A DNA stretch of 64,000 bases. It comes from Desulfovibrio cuneatus DSM 11391. GTDB lineage: Bacteria; Desulfobacterota; Desulfovibrionia; Desulfovibrionales; Desulfovibrionaceae. The stretch's first letter is position 1. Each line of letters opens with the position of its first letter. The translations under genes and the position numbers were made by a program. The notes beneath the pieces are model-generated. The model searched no databases. It was given only the letters and a program-made list of their open reading frames with translations, and was not told the origin of the DNA. Shown one piece after another: positions 26,824 to 38,500 of the stretch. The stretch covers positions 62,001 through 126,000 of the forward strand of contig NZ_AUCY01000011.1 in assembly GCF_000430005.1 (NCBI RefSeq), read 5' to 3'.

Positions 26824-28131
26824 CTAAGACTCGTTGCGGCGGTCAAACACCCTTTGTGCCTTCCCTTCAGAACGTTGCAAGCTGCGTGGCTGCACCAGGC
26901 GCACCTTCACCGTAATGTTCAGGAAGTCCTTGATGGCTTTTTGGAGCCTGCGTTCATATTCCAGCATAACGCGCACTTCGTCAGAAGCAAACATGCCTTC
27001 AGTAATTTCCACCCGTACTTCCATGTGGTCCAGGTTTTCCAGCCGGCTCACTTCAATTTCATAATGCGGGGCAATGCCTTCTTCCTGCACCAAAATGGCC
27101 TCAATCTGCTGCGGGTATACGTTTACCCCACGAATAATCAGCATGTCGTCGGAGCGGCCAATAATGCGGCCCATGCGCACATGGGTTCTGCCACATATGC
27201 AGGGAGTATAATCAAGGGTGGTAATATCGCGGGTACGGTAACGCAGCAGCGGAATACCTTCTTTGGTCAGGGTGGTAATAACCAGCTCGCCTGTTTCGCC
27301 GGGGGGCAGGGGGCGCCCTGTGGCAGGGTCAATAATTTCCGGCAGGAAGTGGTCTTCAAAAATATGCATGCCGCATTTTGCTTCCAGGCATTCCTGCGCC
27401 ACTCCCGGCCCCATTACTTCAGAAAGGCCGTAAATATTCAGAGCGTCAATGCCCAGTTTGGTTTCAATTTCCTGGCGCATTTCTTCTGTCCAGGGTTCTG
27501 CACCAAACACGCCAACGCGCAGGGGTAAATCGCGAATGTCTATGCCTTCGTCCATGCCTACCTCATGCAAGTACATGGCATAGGAAGGGGTGCAGGTAAT
27601 GCCTGTGGCACCAAAGTCGCGCATAAGCTGTACCTGGCGCTTGGAACTGCCGCCAGACATGGGAATTACCGTGGCCCCCAGGTGCTCTACCCCGTAGTGC
27701 ACGCCAAGCCCGCCAGTGAACAGGCCGTAGCCGTAGGCGTTATGGATAAAGTCGGCAGGGCCGAGCCCGGCAGCGCACAGGCAGCGGGCCATGAGTTCGC
27801 CCCAGTTGTGTACGTCGCGCTTGGTGTAGCCAACCACAGTGGCGCGCCCCGTGGTTCCACTGGAAGCATGGAGGCGTACAATGGTTTCACGCGGTACCGC
27901 AAACATGCCAAAGGGGTAGCCGCTGCGTAGGTGCTGTTTTTCCGTAAAGGGCAAGCGGGCAAGGTCTTTCAAGGAGCGTACGTCCCCCGGCTTCACGCCG
28001 CATTCATCAAACGCCTGGCGGTAGTAGGGTACGTTGGCATACAGGCGCTCGCACAGGTTTTGCAGGCGCTTTAATTGCAGGGCTTCCAGTTCATCGCGGG
28101 GAAGCATTTCCTTATCTATGTCAAACATCAT
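26824..28131 (-). CDS. paaK: Phenylacetate-CoA ligase-type adenylate-forming enzyme
   Basis: Activates an aryl acid (phenylacetate in the type enzyme) with ATP and CoA, in the cytoplasm. The 435-residue length is typical. The ATP-binding motif [19 protein letters not shown] is near residue 88, [12 protein letters not shown] near 208, [12 protein letters not shown] near 236, and [20 protein letters not shown] near 330. No paa catabolic genes are nearby, so it probably works in scavenging or fermenting aryl acids, as in many anaerobes. The gene is monocistronic with a good terminator. Substrate range is not readable from sequence. Confidence 0.92.
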   Translation of the reverse strand: MMFDIDKEMLPRDELEALQLKRLQNLCERLYANVPYYRQAFDECGVKPGDVRSLKDLARLPFTEKQHLRSGYPFGMFAVPRETIVRLHASSGTTGRATVVGYTKRDVHNWGELMARCLCAAGLGPADFIHNAYGYGLFTGGLGVHYGVEHLGATVIPMSGGSSKRQVQLMRDFGATGITCTPSYAMYLHEVGMDEGIDIRDLPLRVGVFGAEPWTEEMRQEIETKLGIDALNIYGLSEVMGPGVAQECLEAKCGMHIFEDHFLPEIIDPATGRPLPPGETGELVITTLTKEGIPLLRYRTRDITTLDYTPCICGRTHVRMGRIIGRSDDMLIIRGVNVYPQQIEAILVQEEGIAPHYEIEVSRLENLDHMEVRVEITEGMFASDEVRVMLEYERRLQKAIKDFLNITVKVRLVQPRSLQRSEGKAQRVFDRRNES

Positions 28132-28627
28132 GGGTGTTTCTCCTCACGAAACTCTTCCACCAGGAAGGCGGGAACAAGGGGCAAAAAAGGAACCACTGCG
28201 TACAGAGCGTTCCCAAAAAATGCAGGGCCGCTTGGCTGCAATAGTGTGCCTTATGGCGGTATCAGGGTCAATAACTTTCCTTTGCAAAAATAGCCCACCC
28301 CACCTATTTCCTTCATTATCCAGCTATAATGCCTCTGCGCTTCATACTGCACCTCTAAATATACAGGTTCTGGTCTGTAAATCATCAAAACACCTCCCCC
28401 GGCATCCTTTTTTTGCCCTGCCACCGCTTGTGCCCCGGCGGCAGATGCGCTACACTGCTATGGGTGTTTTTACCAAACCGCCACAACAGCACCCGGCCAT
28501 GGGCACGGGCCATGCCTTTATGCCCCCCATGGCAATGGTTGGGCCTTACATCCCATGCATTCTAGGGGCAAAAGCCCATGCCTTTATACAGGCATAACCG
28601 TTTACCTTCCGCAGCATAAGGAACGTC
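28132..28627. other. Intergenic region between divergent paaK and nhaC
   Basis: A 496-base space upstream of two divergent genes. It should hold both promoters, but I see no clear -35/-10 pair, operator or RNA structure beyond a small ATGCC/GGCAT stem near 28578. No gene is supported. Confidence 0.5.
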
Positions 28628-30037
28628 ATGACGAGCACACAGCGTAAACCTTCCCTTTTATGGGCCATTCTTACCTTTTGCCTGCCTATTGGCATTATTT
28701 TGTACGGCACGGTTTGGATGACCATTCGCCCCCCTGTGCTGCCCCTGCTGGCAGCCATTGCTGTGGCTGGTTGCATGTGCCTGAAAAACCCCTTCTTTCC
28801 TAACGGGTATACCTGGGAAGAATTGCAGGGAGGCATGTTTGAAGCCCTTGGGCGCATTCAAATTGCCATAGCTATTTTGTTGCTGGTGGGCATGATTATT
28901 GCCGCCTGGCTTGCTTCCGGCACCATTCCTGCCATTATTTACTGGGGGCTTAAACTTATTGCTCCGCAGCATTTTTTGCTTTCAGCCCTGTTCCTTTGTT
29001 CGGTTTCTTCCCTTGCCACGGGCACTTCTTTTGGCACCATGGGTACCCTTGGTGTTGCCCTGCTGGGTGTGGGCACGGCCCTCGGCTTTTCCCCTGCCAT
29101 GACAGTGGGTGCCATTGTTTCCGGTGCCTACCTGGGGGATAAAATGTCTCCCGTGTCTGATTCCACCAACATCACCGCCAGTATATGTGAAGTGCCGCTG
29201 TTCCAGCACATTGCTTCCATGATGTGGACAACCGTGCCCGCTTTTGTTGTGGCAGCGGTTTTGTATACTCTTCTTGGGGCGGGGCACGCCCCCACCGGGG
29301 CAGAACAAAGCAACCTGCTGCCCTTGCTGGAAGGTATTGAAAAATCGTTTCCCCTTTCCCCAGTGGTGTTTCTGCCACCTGTTCTTATGATTAGCCTGGC
29401 CCTTATGCGTATGCCAGTACTGCCCACCATGCTGGCCTGCCTTGTTTCCGCCATTGGTATTGCCATGTTTTATGGTGTCCCCCTGGAAAGCCTGGCAAAA
29501 AGCATGACCACAGGCTACAAGGCCTCCACCGGGTTGGCCGGGCTTGATACGCTGCTCTCCCGCGGGGGGCTTATGAGCATTATGCCCACAGTGTTGCTGC
29601 TGTGTTCCGGCGTGGCGTTTGGGGGCATTCTTGAGCGGGCCAAAATACTGGCAGTATTGTTGGACGCCATGCTGGCAGGGGCGCATTCCGCCTTGCGCCT
29701 GGTGGGTTCCACCCTGCTGGCAGCCTATATTATTCTGCTGGGTACTGGCAGCCAAATGCTGGCAGTTATTGTGCCGGGCCGTGCCTTTTTACAGCCTTTT
29801 CGCAAGGCAGGCATAAATCCGCTGGTACTTTCCCGCACGTGTGAAGACGCGGGCACTATTGGCTGCCCCCTGGTGCCCTGGAGCGTCCACGCCTTCTATA
29901 TTCTGGGAGTGCTTGGGGTAAGCGCCTATGAATTTGCTCCGTACGCTTTTTTAAACATTTCGGTCCCCGTGTTTTCCCTGCTGTGTGCCGCTACTGGCAT
30001 TGGCATGTGGAAAAAGCCTGTACCCAAGAAAAAGTAA
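28628..30037 (+). CDS. nhaC: NhaC-family Na+/H+ antiporter
   Basis: A 469-residue inner-membrane sodium/proton (or malate-lactate type) antiporter with about 11-12 membrane segments. Family signatures include SSLATGTSFGTMGTLGVALL (about residue 125), GAIVSGAYLGDKMSPVSDST (about 160) and ECxxxG-like CEDAGTIGCPLVPWSVHAFY near residue 398. The ATG follows TAAGGAACGTC. Adjacent genes do not point to a particular substrate. Charged C-terminal tail (KKPVPKKK). Confidence 0.9.
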   Translation: MTSTQRKPSLLWAILTFCLPIGIILYGTVWMTIRPPVLPLLAAIAVAGCMCLKNPFFPNGYTWEELQGGMFEALGRIQIAIAILLLVGMIIAAWLASGTIPAIIYWGLKLIAPQHFLLSALFLCSVSSLATGTSFGTMGTLGVALLGVGTALGFSPAMTVGAIVSGAYLGDKMSPVSDSTNITASICEVPLFQHIASMMWTTVPAFVVAAVLYTLLGAGHAPTGAEQSNLLPLLEGIEKSFPLSPVVFLPPVLMISLALMRMPVLPTMLACLVSAIGIAMFYGVPLESLAKSMTTGYKASTGLAGLDTLLSRGGLMSIMPTVLLLCSGVAFGGILERAKILAVLLDAMLAGAHSALRLVGSTLLAAYIILLGTGSQMLAVIVPGRAFLQPFRKAGINPLVLSRTCEDAGTIGCPLVPWSVHAFYILGVLGVSAYEFAPYAFLNISVPVFSLLCAATGIGMWKKPVPKKK

Positions 30038-30203
30038 CTGAAGCTTGCCCTTTGGCCTTTTTGGGGGCTATAGTTTTTGGCGCGCTTTCCAAAGATTTTT
30101 GCCCCGTTGCATGAAGCAGGGCAGAAAACGGAAAAAGACCGCACAAATTGCCTGAATGAAATAATGCAGCGTTTCCATACCATATAACCCCGGTAACTTT
30201 GCC

Positions 30204-30668
30204 ATGCAGCACCCCATACACACACCAGCCTTTTGGCAAGGTATACGTACCATTGCCATTGTTGGGGCCAAAGACAAACCGCACAGCGATGTGGACAGAG
30301 TGGGCCGTTACCTTATTGCTGCCGGGTTTACCGTTATTCCTGTTCACCCTGCCCGTAAGGAAGTGTGGGGCCTGCCCGCCTACCCAACCCTGTTGGAAGT
30401 GCAGGAGCAAGTTGACATGGTAAACCTGTTCCGCGCCCCGCAATATTGCCTTGACCACGCACAGGAAGTGTTGCGTATGTCTAACCGGCCCAAGGTATTC
30501 TGGATGCAGCTTGGCATTAGCAACAGTGCTGTGCCCCCGCTGTTAACACCGCATTCTATTGTGGTGGTGGAAAACCGTTGCTCCATGGTGGTGCATGCCG
30601 AAGCCACCGGGGGCCGTGCTGCCCCGCATGGGGCGTTTGCCATTGATGCCATGAAAAAACCGAGTTAA
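30204..30668 (+). CDS. CoA-binding (Rossmann) protein, YccU-like
   Basis: A 154-residue single CoA-binding domain. The nucleotide motif TIAIVGAKDKPHSDVDRVGR (residues 16-35), FTVIPVHPARKEVWG and VFWMQLGISNS fit the family, related to the N-domain of ADP-forming acyl-CoA synthetases. The function of the free domain is unknown; a CoA-responsive or regulatory role is inferred. A one-ended copy of the intergenic repeat (GGAAACGCTCAT) begins immediately after the stop at 30669, and another (TGCAGCGTTTCC) precedes the gene at about 30164. Confidence 0.85.
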   Translation: MQHPIHTPAFWQGIRTIAIVGAKDKPHSDVDRVGRYLIAAGFTVIPVHPARKEVWGLPAYPTLLEVQEQVDMVNLFRAPQYCLDHAQEVLRMSNRPKVFWMQLGISNSAVPPLLTPHSIVVVENRCSMVVHAEATGGRAAPHGAFAIDAMKKPS

Positions 30669-30806
30669 GGAAACGCTCATTTCACAGGACAACAAGGTGT
30701 TTGGTATAGTACCTTGTATTTACAGTATATAACGACACGCTACGCGGATGCCCGCCACGCGTCCACCGGGTAACAGCAAAATGCGTTGCCCCCCATAAGG
30801 AGTAGC

Positions 30807-31250
30807 ATGTCTTCCCAATTTTCCTGTAAATGCTGCGGCCACTGTTGCGAAGGTAAAGGTGGCATTGTTATGAGCCGAAAAGACAGAGAACGGCTTGCCG
30901 CCCACCTGGGCCTTTCCGTGGAAGTGATGATTGCCCAATACGGCGAACACGCTAATGGAAAAGTACGGCTGCAAGTGGGCAGCAATGAAAAATGCGTGTT
31001 CTTTGTGGAGGGCACCGGGTGTGGCGTGCATGTTGCCAAGCCAGATATTTGCCGTGCCTGGCCCTTTTTTCGTGGTAACCTGCTGGACCCTGAAAGCCTT
31101 GCCCTGGCCAAAGATTTTTGCCCCGGCATTCCTGCCAGCATGGGCTTTGAAGCCTTTCAGGCAGAGGGACTTGCCTACCTGCGCAATGAAGGCCTGAGCA
31201 CAACCGAACAAGACGCACCGCGGGCTTTGTTTATTGAAGATTTGGAATAG
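30807..31250 (+). CDS. YkgJ-family cysteine cluster protein
   Basis: A 147-residue protein likely binding a metal or Fe-S cluster. The N-terminal CKCCGHCCEGKGG (residues 7-19) with a later CGVHVAKPDICRAWPFF block is the hallmark of the YkgJ/CxxCxxCC family. The start at ATG 30807 follows AAGGAGTAGC. The J-domain gene downstream is 39 bases away on the same strand, so the two may be co-transcribed. Biochemical role unknown; assembly or maturation of metalloproteins is a guess. Confidence 0.85.
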   Translation: MSSQFSCKCCGHCCEGKGGIVMSRKDRERLAAHLGLSVEVMIAQYGEHANGKVRLQVGSNEKCVFFVEGTGCGVHVAKPDICRAWPFFRGNLLDPESLALAKDFCPGIPASMGFEAFQAEGLAYLRNEGLSTTEQDAPRALFIEDLE

Positions 31251-31289
31251 CTTGATTACATACAATATGCCGTAAAAAGGAACGTCCAC

Positions 31290-32285
31290 ATGACCTTGAA
31301 AGAGTGCTACGCAACACTCAAGCTGCCTGAAGGCACACCTCTGGATGAAGTTAAAAGCGCCTACCGTAAGTTGGCGTTTTCCTTGCATCCAGACCTGAAC
31401 CCTGATGTGCCCAACGCTGGCAAGCTGTTTCAGCAGTTGAATGAAGCGTATGTGACCCTTTCTGCCAAGCTGGAACAAAAGCGCCCCATGGGTGAGCGCA
31501 AAGCCCAAAGCGCCAGCAGCCGGGCAGAGGACGATTCCGTAAAAGCCAAAGTGTGGCAAGAATTTACCAAGGCCAAGGCCAAGGCAGATGCCGCCAGGGC
31601 TAAAGCCCAGGAAGAGGCAAAACGTGCCAAAGAACGGGAAGCTGCAAAAGCCAGAGCCGCGGAACAGGCTGGCTGGAATGCCCAGGCAGGCCCCAAAACA
31701 CGGGAAGAAGCCCACCGTGCCTATGTAAAGGCTGGCACCCCGCGCCATGAAGCATGGGAAAACGGGGCTGATGATTTTGCCCCGGAACAGCAGGCCCACC
31801 GGGAAGAAGTACTGCGCGATATTTTGAACGACGACTTTGCCCGGCGGGTATTTTCAGACATTTACAGCCATATTGAGCAGGAGCGGCTGCACGCCCCAAG
31901 CCAGCCTAAAACTGCGCATACAGGCGGCAGGCCTGGGGCCAAACAACCTCCCAATGGGCACACACGGGTGCAGCCCGCACAGCCCCCTAAGCCAGGCCAA
32001 CGGGTGCGCAGGGTACATGCCGAAAACGGCTTTTTAGGTAAGGTTTCTGGCTGGCTGCGCAAGCAAATAGATGACCAGCAAACCATTCGGCTGCCCAAAG
32101 AGCAATTGATGCCCGGTGCCAAGGTACGGCTGCAAATTCAGCACGGCCTGCTCGGAGAGGTGGAAACAGTGGAAGTTGTGCTGCCGCCTGAATTTACCCC
32201 GGAAAAGGCCATTCGCCTGCGGGGCATGGGGCGCAGGCTGGGCAACTGGAGCGGCGACCTTTACGTTCGCATTGAGCCCATGTAA
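31290..32285 (+). CDS. J-domain co-chaperone (DnaJ/CbpA-type)
   Basis: Stimulates Hsp70 (DnaK) ATPase and delivers clients. The 331-residue protein has an N-terminal J domain (residues 3-60) with the essential HPD (SLHPDLNPDVPN), then an alanine/lysine-rich charged linker (residues 75-135) that looks coiled-coil, and a C-terminal beta domain resembling the DnaJ client-binding fold (LMPGAKVRLQIQHGLLGEVE, RGMGRRLGNWSGDLYVRI). It has no zinc finger or G/F-rich region, unlike DnaJ. ATG preceded by AAAAGGAACG. Confidence 0.85.
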   Translation: MTLKECYATLKLPEGTPLDEVKSAYRKLAFSLHPDLNPDVPNAGKLFQQLNEAYVTLSAKLEQKRPMGERKAQSASSRAEDDSVKAKVWQEFTKAKAKADAARAKAQEEAKRAKEREAAKARAAEQAGWNAQAGPKTREEAHRAYVKAGTPRHEAWENGADDFAPEQQAHREEVLRDILNDDFARRVFSDIYSHIEQERLHAPSQPKTAHTGGRPGAKQPPNGHTRVQPAQPPKPGQRVRRVHAENGFLGKVSGWLRKQIDDQQTIRLPKEQLMPGAKVRLQIQHGLLGEVETVEVVLPPEFTPEKAIRLRGMGRRLGNWSGDLYVRIEPM

Positions 32286-32629
32286 TACTGTGCATCGTTG
32301 CTCTGCACGTTTTACCCCCTGTGGGCGCCAGTCACCCTGTTGTGCTGTGGGGGGGGAGGGCTTGTTATTGCTGCCTAAGCCCTTTCCTGCAACATAAGAC
32401 TGAAAGAAGTAGTTTCCTGCATGGCTCCATGTTGTACAGCAGGCGGGCATTCTTCTGCTGTTGATGGACGTATGGCAGTGTATTTTTTTTGTTTGCATGA
32501 AATAATTCGTAAAAATATCATTTCTGGCTGGTAGGGGACTTAACTTTTTAGCAGACTAGCCGATTATATTGGTAAATTATTACTATCTGCTACGAGAGTA
32601 GCTTTTCATTCAATACCAGGAAGTGTGTT
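32286..32629. other. Intergenic region upstream of the chemoreceptor
   Basis: A 344-base spacer that becomes AT-rich towards the chemoreceptor start. I see no gene, tRNA or clear promoter match. Confidence 0.4.
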
Positions 32630-34711
32630 ATGACCATCCGCTTTAAAATGCTCATGGCCTTTATTCTGACAACCGTGCTTACGGTGGCGGTTATTGGTTC
32701 ACTCGTGTTTGTCAACTTCCGTACCTATGCCTTGGGGGCTTTTAGTGAAGAAGCCACCGGGCAGTTACGCCGTATTGATGACATTATCAAGGTGTATATG
32801 GATAGTGCCGCCAACACCGTGCGCCACATGGCTACTATGCCAGAACTGCGAGAAGGTTTGGGGCGCCTTACCCCTATAACTGGTGCGACAAAAGACACTT
32901 TGGTTGACAGGCCAACGTTGACCCCACAAGGCCAAAAAATATTTGATCTTTTTTCCATGTTAGCCAAGCCTAACCCCGCTTATGAACTTGTGTATGCCGG
33001 CTTTAAAGATGCAGGCCTTGTTATATTCCCAGGTGTGACGCTGCCAGCAGGCTATGACCCACGTACCCGCGAATGGTTTACCACAGGTATGCAAAGTTCC
33101 GCAGAGGTAAGCTTTACCCAGCCGTATGTTTCATCCACCAAAATGGTAGTGCTCAGCGTTATGCACCGGGTAAGGGACGCTGCGGGTGCGGCCATTGGCG
33201 TGGCTTCGGTTGATTTTAACCTGCAAACCCTTACCAAGGCCCTAAGTGATATGCGCTTTGGCAACACTGGGTACGTTATGGTGTTTGATGGAAAAGGAAC
33301 CCTGCTGGTGGACAAGAATAACCAGGGTAACATTGGGAAAACCATTGCAGAATTGAATAGCCCGTTGTTACACCGTATAGGCTCCATGCAGGAAGGTCGC
33401 TTTGAAGCAGAAATAAGCGGCACAACGCATGTTGTGCAGGTGTATGTTTCTTCCACAACCGGGTGGAAGCTTGTAGTGCTGCGTGAACAAGGCGAAGTGC
33501 TTGCCGGGGCCGTTCAGTCTAGCCTTAACGTTCTGTATGCCGGGCTTGGTATGCTGTTGCTGGTAAGCGGACTTGCCTTTTTTATTGCCCGTTCCATTGC
33601 CCGGCCCATTAGCGTGTTGGTTGAAGCTTCAAGCCAGGTAGCCGGGGGGAATTTAACAGCTCTCCCTGTTGAACGGTTCACGGGCGAAGTGGGGCAGTTG
33701 CAACATAGCCTTGAAAGTATGATAGGCAGCCTTGGCGAGCTTATTAGCACTTCACAAACCAAAACTGCGGAAGCAGAAGAACAAACGCAGAAAGCCGCAC
33801 AAGCCCTTGAACAGGCCCGTGAAGCAGGTGAAAAAGCCGAACATGCCCGGCGCGATGGGATGTTGCAGGCAGCAGGCCAGCTTGAGAATATTGTTCAAAA
33901 AATTGGTGAAGCCACTGTTAACCTTGAACAAAGCATAAATGTCACCAACAACGGCCTTGTGCGCCAGGTAAGCATTATTACCGAAACAGCCAGTTCCATG
34001 GATGAAATGAGCGCCTCTGTGACGGAAGTGGCAAAAAATGCTTCTGATGCTTCAGGAAATGCACAACAAGGCAGCAAAGAAGCCAGTTCCGGTAAGCAGA
34101 ACATGACAATGGTGGTTAAGGGCATTAACGATGTGCAAAACAAGGCTGGGCATGTGCAGCAAAGCCTGGATGCACTTGGCGAACAGGCAAACTCCATTGG
34201 CAGGGTTATGGGTATTATTCTGGACATTGCAGACCAGACCAACCTGCTGGCGCTGAACGCAGCCATTGAAGCGGCCCGCGCTGGGGAGGCCGGACGCGGT
34301 TTTGCCGTGGTAGCCGATGAAGTGCGCAAACTGGCTGAAAAAACAACACAGGCCACGCAGGAAGTGGGGCAAACCGTAAGTGGTATTCAAACTGGTACGC
34401 AAGACAGCAGGCACCACATGCAAGAAGCTGAAAGCGCCATTGTGCGTACCATTACCAACGTAACGGAAGCAGAAGAACGCCTGGACCATATTGCAGCGGC
34501 CATTGAAAGCACTGCCGGGCAACTGCACTTCATCGCATCTGCTGCGGAAGAGCAGGCAGCAACCAGCCATAGTGTGGCCAGAAACAGCGCCACCATTCAA
34601 ACCATGATTTATGAAGATACTGAGAATCTTGCCAATTGTATGAAGCTGATTGATACCATGAAGGGCAATGCCAAGGAACTTGCACAGCTCGTTGCTGATT
34701 TGAAAAAATAG
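32630..34711 (+). CDS. Methyl-accepting chemotaxis protein with Cache sensor
   Basis: A 693-residue transmembrane chemoreceptor. The first membrane helix is at about residues 7-29, a periplasmic dCache-type ligand domain spans about 35-285 ([44 protein letters not shown]), the second helix is at about 300-322, then HAMP and a long signalling coiled coil. The hairpin tip ([20 protein letters not shown], about residue 535) contacts CheA/CheW. Such Cache domains often bind amino acids or carboxylates; the ligand is unknown. It lacks a C-terminal CheR-docking pentapeptide. A terminator follows. Confidence 0.93.
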   Translation: MTIRFKMLMAFILTTVLTVAVIGSLVFVNFRTYALGAFSEEATGQLRRIDDIIKVYMDSAANTVRHMATMPELREGLGRLTPITGATKDTLVDRPTLTPQGQKIFDLFSMLAKPNPAYELVYAGFKDAGLVIFPGVTLPAGYDPRTREWFTTGMQSSAEVSFTQPYVSSTKMVVLSVMHRVRDAAGAAIGVASVDFNLQTLTKALSDMRFGNTGYVMVFDGKGTLLVDKNNQGNIGKTIAELNSPLLHRIGSMQEGRFEAEISGTTHVVQVYVSSTTGWKLVVLREQGEVLAGAVQSSLNVLYAGLGMLLLVSGLAFFIARSIARPISVLVEASSQVAGGNLTALPVERFTGEVGQLQHSLESMIGSLGELISTSQTKTAEAEEQTQKAAQALEQAREAGEKAEHARRDGMLQAAGQLENIVQKIGEATVNLEQSINVTNNGLVRQVSIITETASSMDEMSASVTEVAKNASDASGNAQQGSKEASSGKQNMTMVVKGINDVQNKAGHVQQSLDALGEQANSIGRVMGIILDIADQTNLLALNAAIEAARAGEAGRGFAVVADEVRKLAEKTTQATQEVGQTVSGIQTGTQDSRHHMQEAESAIVRTITNVTEAEERLDHIAAAIESTAGQLHFIASAAEEQAATSHSVARNSATIQTMIYEDTENLANCMKLIDTMKGNAKELAQLVADLKK

Positions 34712-34747
34712 ATTCCCCAGGTACCCCTATTCAGGGAATCCTTCAAA

Positions 34748-34783
34748 AAAAACGCCATGAGTGTGCACAACTCATGGCGTTTC
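34748..34783. terminator. Bidirectional terminator
   Basis: AAACGCCATGAG pairs with CTCATGGCGTTT around TGTGCACAA, with A-rich and T-rich flanks, between the convergent chemoreceptor and fdhB genes. Confidence 0.8.
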
Positions 34784-34823
34784 CTTATTTCGTCTTCTCT
34801 ATTTTCTCTTTCTTCTTACCAAC

Positions 34824-35543
34824 TTACAACCCCAGCACCTTCCGCCTGCTAACCCCTGCCACCAGTGGGCCATTGTGTTTGAACACTCTGCCGGAGTCTG
34901 CCACCATATACCCGTGGTAGTACTGCGGTGGCTGTTCACACAGGTACAGCACGCGCACGGCTTCGGAATCTGCCAGCAGGGCAGTGGGGGTGCGTTGCTG
35001 CACTTCTTGCAACCGTTGCAGGGCAAGGCGCATCATGGTATCGCGGTCGCCAAAGTGCATGGTGTCGGTAGGGCAAGTTTGCACACAGGCGGGCTGCATG
35101 CCTTGTTGCACCCTGTCTATGCACATGTTGCATTTATAGATGCGCCCTGTGGCAGCGTCCAGCCGGGGAATATCGTAAGGGCATGCCTCGCGCACCATGC
35201 GGTAATCCACCTTGGCGGTCTTTTCCGTATACAGCACGGCCCCGGTGGCTTCGTCCTGGAGTATTGCCCCTGGCAGTTGGGCGTCTGCCGCCATTTTGCA
35301 GGAAGGTACAAGGCAGTGCCTGCACTGTTCAGGAAAGAACAGCCATTTAAGCACGCCATCTACTTCCACTTCATTAAAGCGCACAAGCTTGAAGGTTTGG
35401 GCGTTAAGGTCCGGCGGGTTTTGGTAGGAACCCGTGTTGCTGGTTTCCGTGTAGCCGTTATTTTTCCACTGCTTGCAGGCTGCCTGGCAACCCCGGCAGG
35501 CTGTGCAGCGTGTTTGGTCTATGAAAAAGGTTTTTCCGTTCAT
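34824..35543 (-). CDS. fdhB: Formate dehydrogenase iron-sulfur (beta) subunit
   Basis: Carries electrons from FdhA through four 4Fe-4S clusters to a periplasmic or membrane acceptor. The 239-residue protein has CTACRGCQAACKQW (residues 12-25), CRHCLVPSCKM (about 75), CPYDIP, and CNMCIDRVQQGMQPACVQTC (about 137), the usual 16-cysteine layout of this family. No signal peptide is seen, so it would be exported with FdhA by the Tat system. The start is ATG 35543 (MNGKTFF), after AAGGATATACCC. It lies 54 bases downstream of fdhA. Confidence 0.93.
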   Translation of the reverse strand: MNGKTFFIDQTRCTACRGCQAACKQWKNNGYTETSNTGSYQNPPDLNAQTFKLVRFNEVEVDGVLKWLFFPEQCRHCLVPSCKMAADAQLPGAILQDEATGAVLYTEKTAKVDYRMVREACPYDIPRLDAATGRIYKCNMCIDRVQQGMQPACVQTCPTDTMHFGDRDTMMRLALQRLQEVQQRTPTALLADSEAVRVLYLCEQPPQYYHGYMVADSGRVFKHNGPLVAGVSRRKVLGL

Positions 35544-35597
35544 GGGTATATCCTTATTCGGTATGGCGTTGAACGCGCTTTTTTCGTGCAAATCACA

Positions 35598-38500
35598 CTA
35601 CAGCTTACGCACGTTCACCATAAACGCTTTGGTTTCCGGAATGCCGGTGTTGGGGTCGCCTACAGAAGGGGTGAGTACGTTGGCGGAATCGTTGCCGCTA
35701 CCGGGTTTTTGGCCCCAGGCAAACTGCCAGGGCAGGCCCACTTCATGCACTGTTTCCCCCATAATCTGCATGGGCTTTATGCGCGGGGTCACCAGGGCCA
35801 CCACCTGCACGTTGCCTCGAATGGATTCCATTGCCACCCGTTCTCCGTTTTCAATGCCCAGTTCTGCGGCCAGTTCACGGCTTATTTCGCAAAAACCTTC
35901 AGGCTGCATTTCCTTCAGCCACGGGGTGTTGCGGGTCATGGTGCCAGACTGCCACTGCTCCGTTACCCTGTATGTGGTGCACACGTAAGGGAAGCGCTTG
36001 TCGCGCACGGCCTTTTCTTCCCCCTTGAAGGTAACGGCCACGGGGTTCACCCGCTGGCCGGAAAGGGGGTTGTGGTCCAGGGGGCTTTCAAAGGGTTCAT
36101 AGTGCTCCGGCAGGGGGCCATCCACCCGGCCAGGGCCAAACAACTGCCCGCGGCCTTCACGCACCATAATAAAGGGCAGGCGCTCCCCTGGGGGCCATGC
36201 GCCATCGGGCACGTCGCCGCTCCATTTTTTGCCGTCCCAGGTAATAACGGGGCGGGTGGGGTCCAGGGGGTTGCCCTGGGCATCTACACTGGCGCGGTTG
36301 TAAAGAATACGGCGGTTGGCAGGCCAGGCAAACGTCCAGTTGGGATACAGGCCAATGCTTTTTTGCTGCTCTGTTTGGGTGGGGTTGCGCCGGGCCATAA
36401 GGTTGCCTGCTTCGGTAACGCTGCCGGAAAAAATCCAGCAGCCGCAGCTTGTGCTGCCGTCGTCTTTCAGGGCGGCAAAACCCGGCACTTGCTGCCCGGC
36501 CTTAAAGGTCACATCGCCTACGGTGGTGTCTTTTAAAAACTGCCCGTTAAGGCGTTTTGCCACTTTTTCGGCGCTGTAGGCCTTGTTTTCCCGGTAGTCG
36601 GTGTCCAGTTGCAAAATGGGTTCAGGGAAGGTTCCACCCTGTTCTTTATACAGGGCGCGTATGGCATCATACATGTCCAGCATAATGTCACCATCGCTGC
36701 GGGAGTCGCCCAGTGGGTCTGCCCCCTTGTGGCGCCACTGCATCCAGCGGCCGGAGTTGATGACAGAACCGTCTTTTTCCACACTCATGGCGGCAGGCAG
36801 GAAAAACACTTCGGTGTTAATGTCTGCCGGGTTCATGCCAGGGCCTTTCCAGAACTCTGTGCTTTCGTTGTGGAACAGGTTTACCGCCACCATCCAGTCC
36901 AGGGTAGCAAGGGCCTTGCGGTTTTTGTTGGCGTTGGCACCCCCGGCACAGGGGTTTTGCCCCCACACAAAAGCGCCGGTAAAACCGCCTTCCATCATGC
37001 GGTGAAACAGGTTCAGCCATTCGTAGTCGGTTATTTTGGTATCTTCCAGTTTGGGCAGGTAACTATAGGCTGTTTCTAGTTCTGCCTTGGGGTACAGCGA
37101 CTTTAAGTAGGAAGCGATGTATTTGGGGGTGTTGTTCCACCAGTTGGCGCTTTTGGGGTCTTTGGTAATGGGGGTGCCCAGTTTTATGTAGTCTGCCAGG
37201 GTGGGGGCAGAAACCTTGGGTATGGGCAGGTAGCCGGGCAGGTTGTCTGCCAGCAGGGCAATGTCGGTTGTGCCTTGCACGTTGGATTCACCGCGCAGCG
37301 CGTTTACCCCGCCCCCGGCAATGCCAATGTTGCCCAACAGCAACTGCACCATGGAAAGGGCGCGAATGTTCTGCACGCCCACGGTGTGCTGGCACTGGCC
37401 CATGGCGTACATTATGGTTCCAGCCTTGTCTGGCCTGCCCGTGGCCCCAAAGGTGTTCCACAGTTGCAGCAAGGTTTCCTGGGGAATGCCTGTTACGTTG
37501 GAAGCCATTTCCGGCGTGTAGCGGCTGTAGTGGCGCTTCATTACCTGGAACACGCACTGGGGGTCTTGCAGGGTGGGGTCTTTCTGGCTAACGCCTTCGC
37601 CTTCTGTGGCAAAGCCCCACTTGGCCCTGTCGTATTTATTGGTTGCCTCGTCAAAACCGCTGAACAAGCCGTCTTCAAACCCGTACCCCGGCCCCACAAT
37701 GTAGGAGGCGTTGGTGTTGGCCACCACATAGTCTTTGGAATACAGCTCGTTATCCAGAATGTGGAGAATCATGCCACCCCAGAAGGCAAGGTCGGAACCG
37801 GAGCGAATGTGGGCGTGCATGTCTGCCTTGGCAGATGTGCGGGTAAAACGTGGGTCCACGTGAATAAGCTTGGCCCCGCGTTGCATGGCCTTGGTTACCC
37901 AGCGGAAGGAAATGGGATGTGTTTCTGCGGCGTTGCTGCCCATAATAAGCACCACGTCGCTGTTTTTCAGGTCAATCCAGTGGTTCGTCATTGCACCGCG
38001 TCCGAAGGACTCTGCCAGAGCCCCTACAGTAGAACTGTGTCAGATGCGGGCATGGCTTTCAATATAGACCATGCCTAACGAGCGTAAAATTGCCTGGTAC
38101 AGCCAGCCTTCTTCCGTGTCTAGCGCAGCAGAACCTACAGAGGCAATGGCGGTGGTGCGGTTTACGGTTTGGCCCTTGGCGTTTTTGGTTTCAAAGCCTT
38201 TGTCGCGGGTGTCTTTAATTTTTTGGGCAATGCGCGGCAAGGCCCAGTCCCAGCTTTTTTCTTCCCACTGGCTGCTGCCGGGGGCACGGTACAGCACGGA
38301 AGTAACCCGGCGGGGGTTTTCCGTTGTTTGCCACATGCTGGCCCCTTTGGGGCACAGGGTGCCACCGTTGGTGGGGTGGTCCGGGTCGCCTTCAATGTTT
38401 ATGGCGCGTTTGGTTTGCGGGTTGGACCACACCAAAATGCCGCAGCCCACGGCACAGTAACAGCATATGGAAGTGGTAATGGTGGCTTTGTCCAGCTTGA

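Noticed and set aside
34761-36536. 591-codon plus-strand ORF opposite fdhA/fdhB
   Set aside because: It mirrors high-GC, strongly biased codons of fdhA and fdhB on the other strand; it has no family motif and the opposite strand is certain.
37991-38042. fdhA as a pseudogene split by a stop codon
   Set aside because: The TGA is exactly at the selenocysteine position of the family and is followed by a SECIS-like stem.
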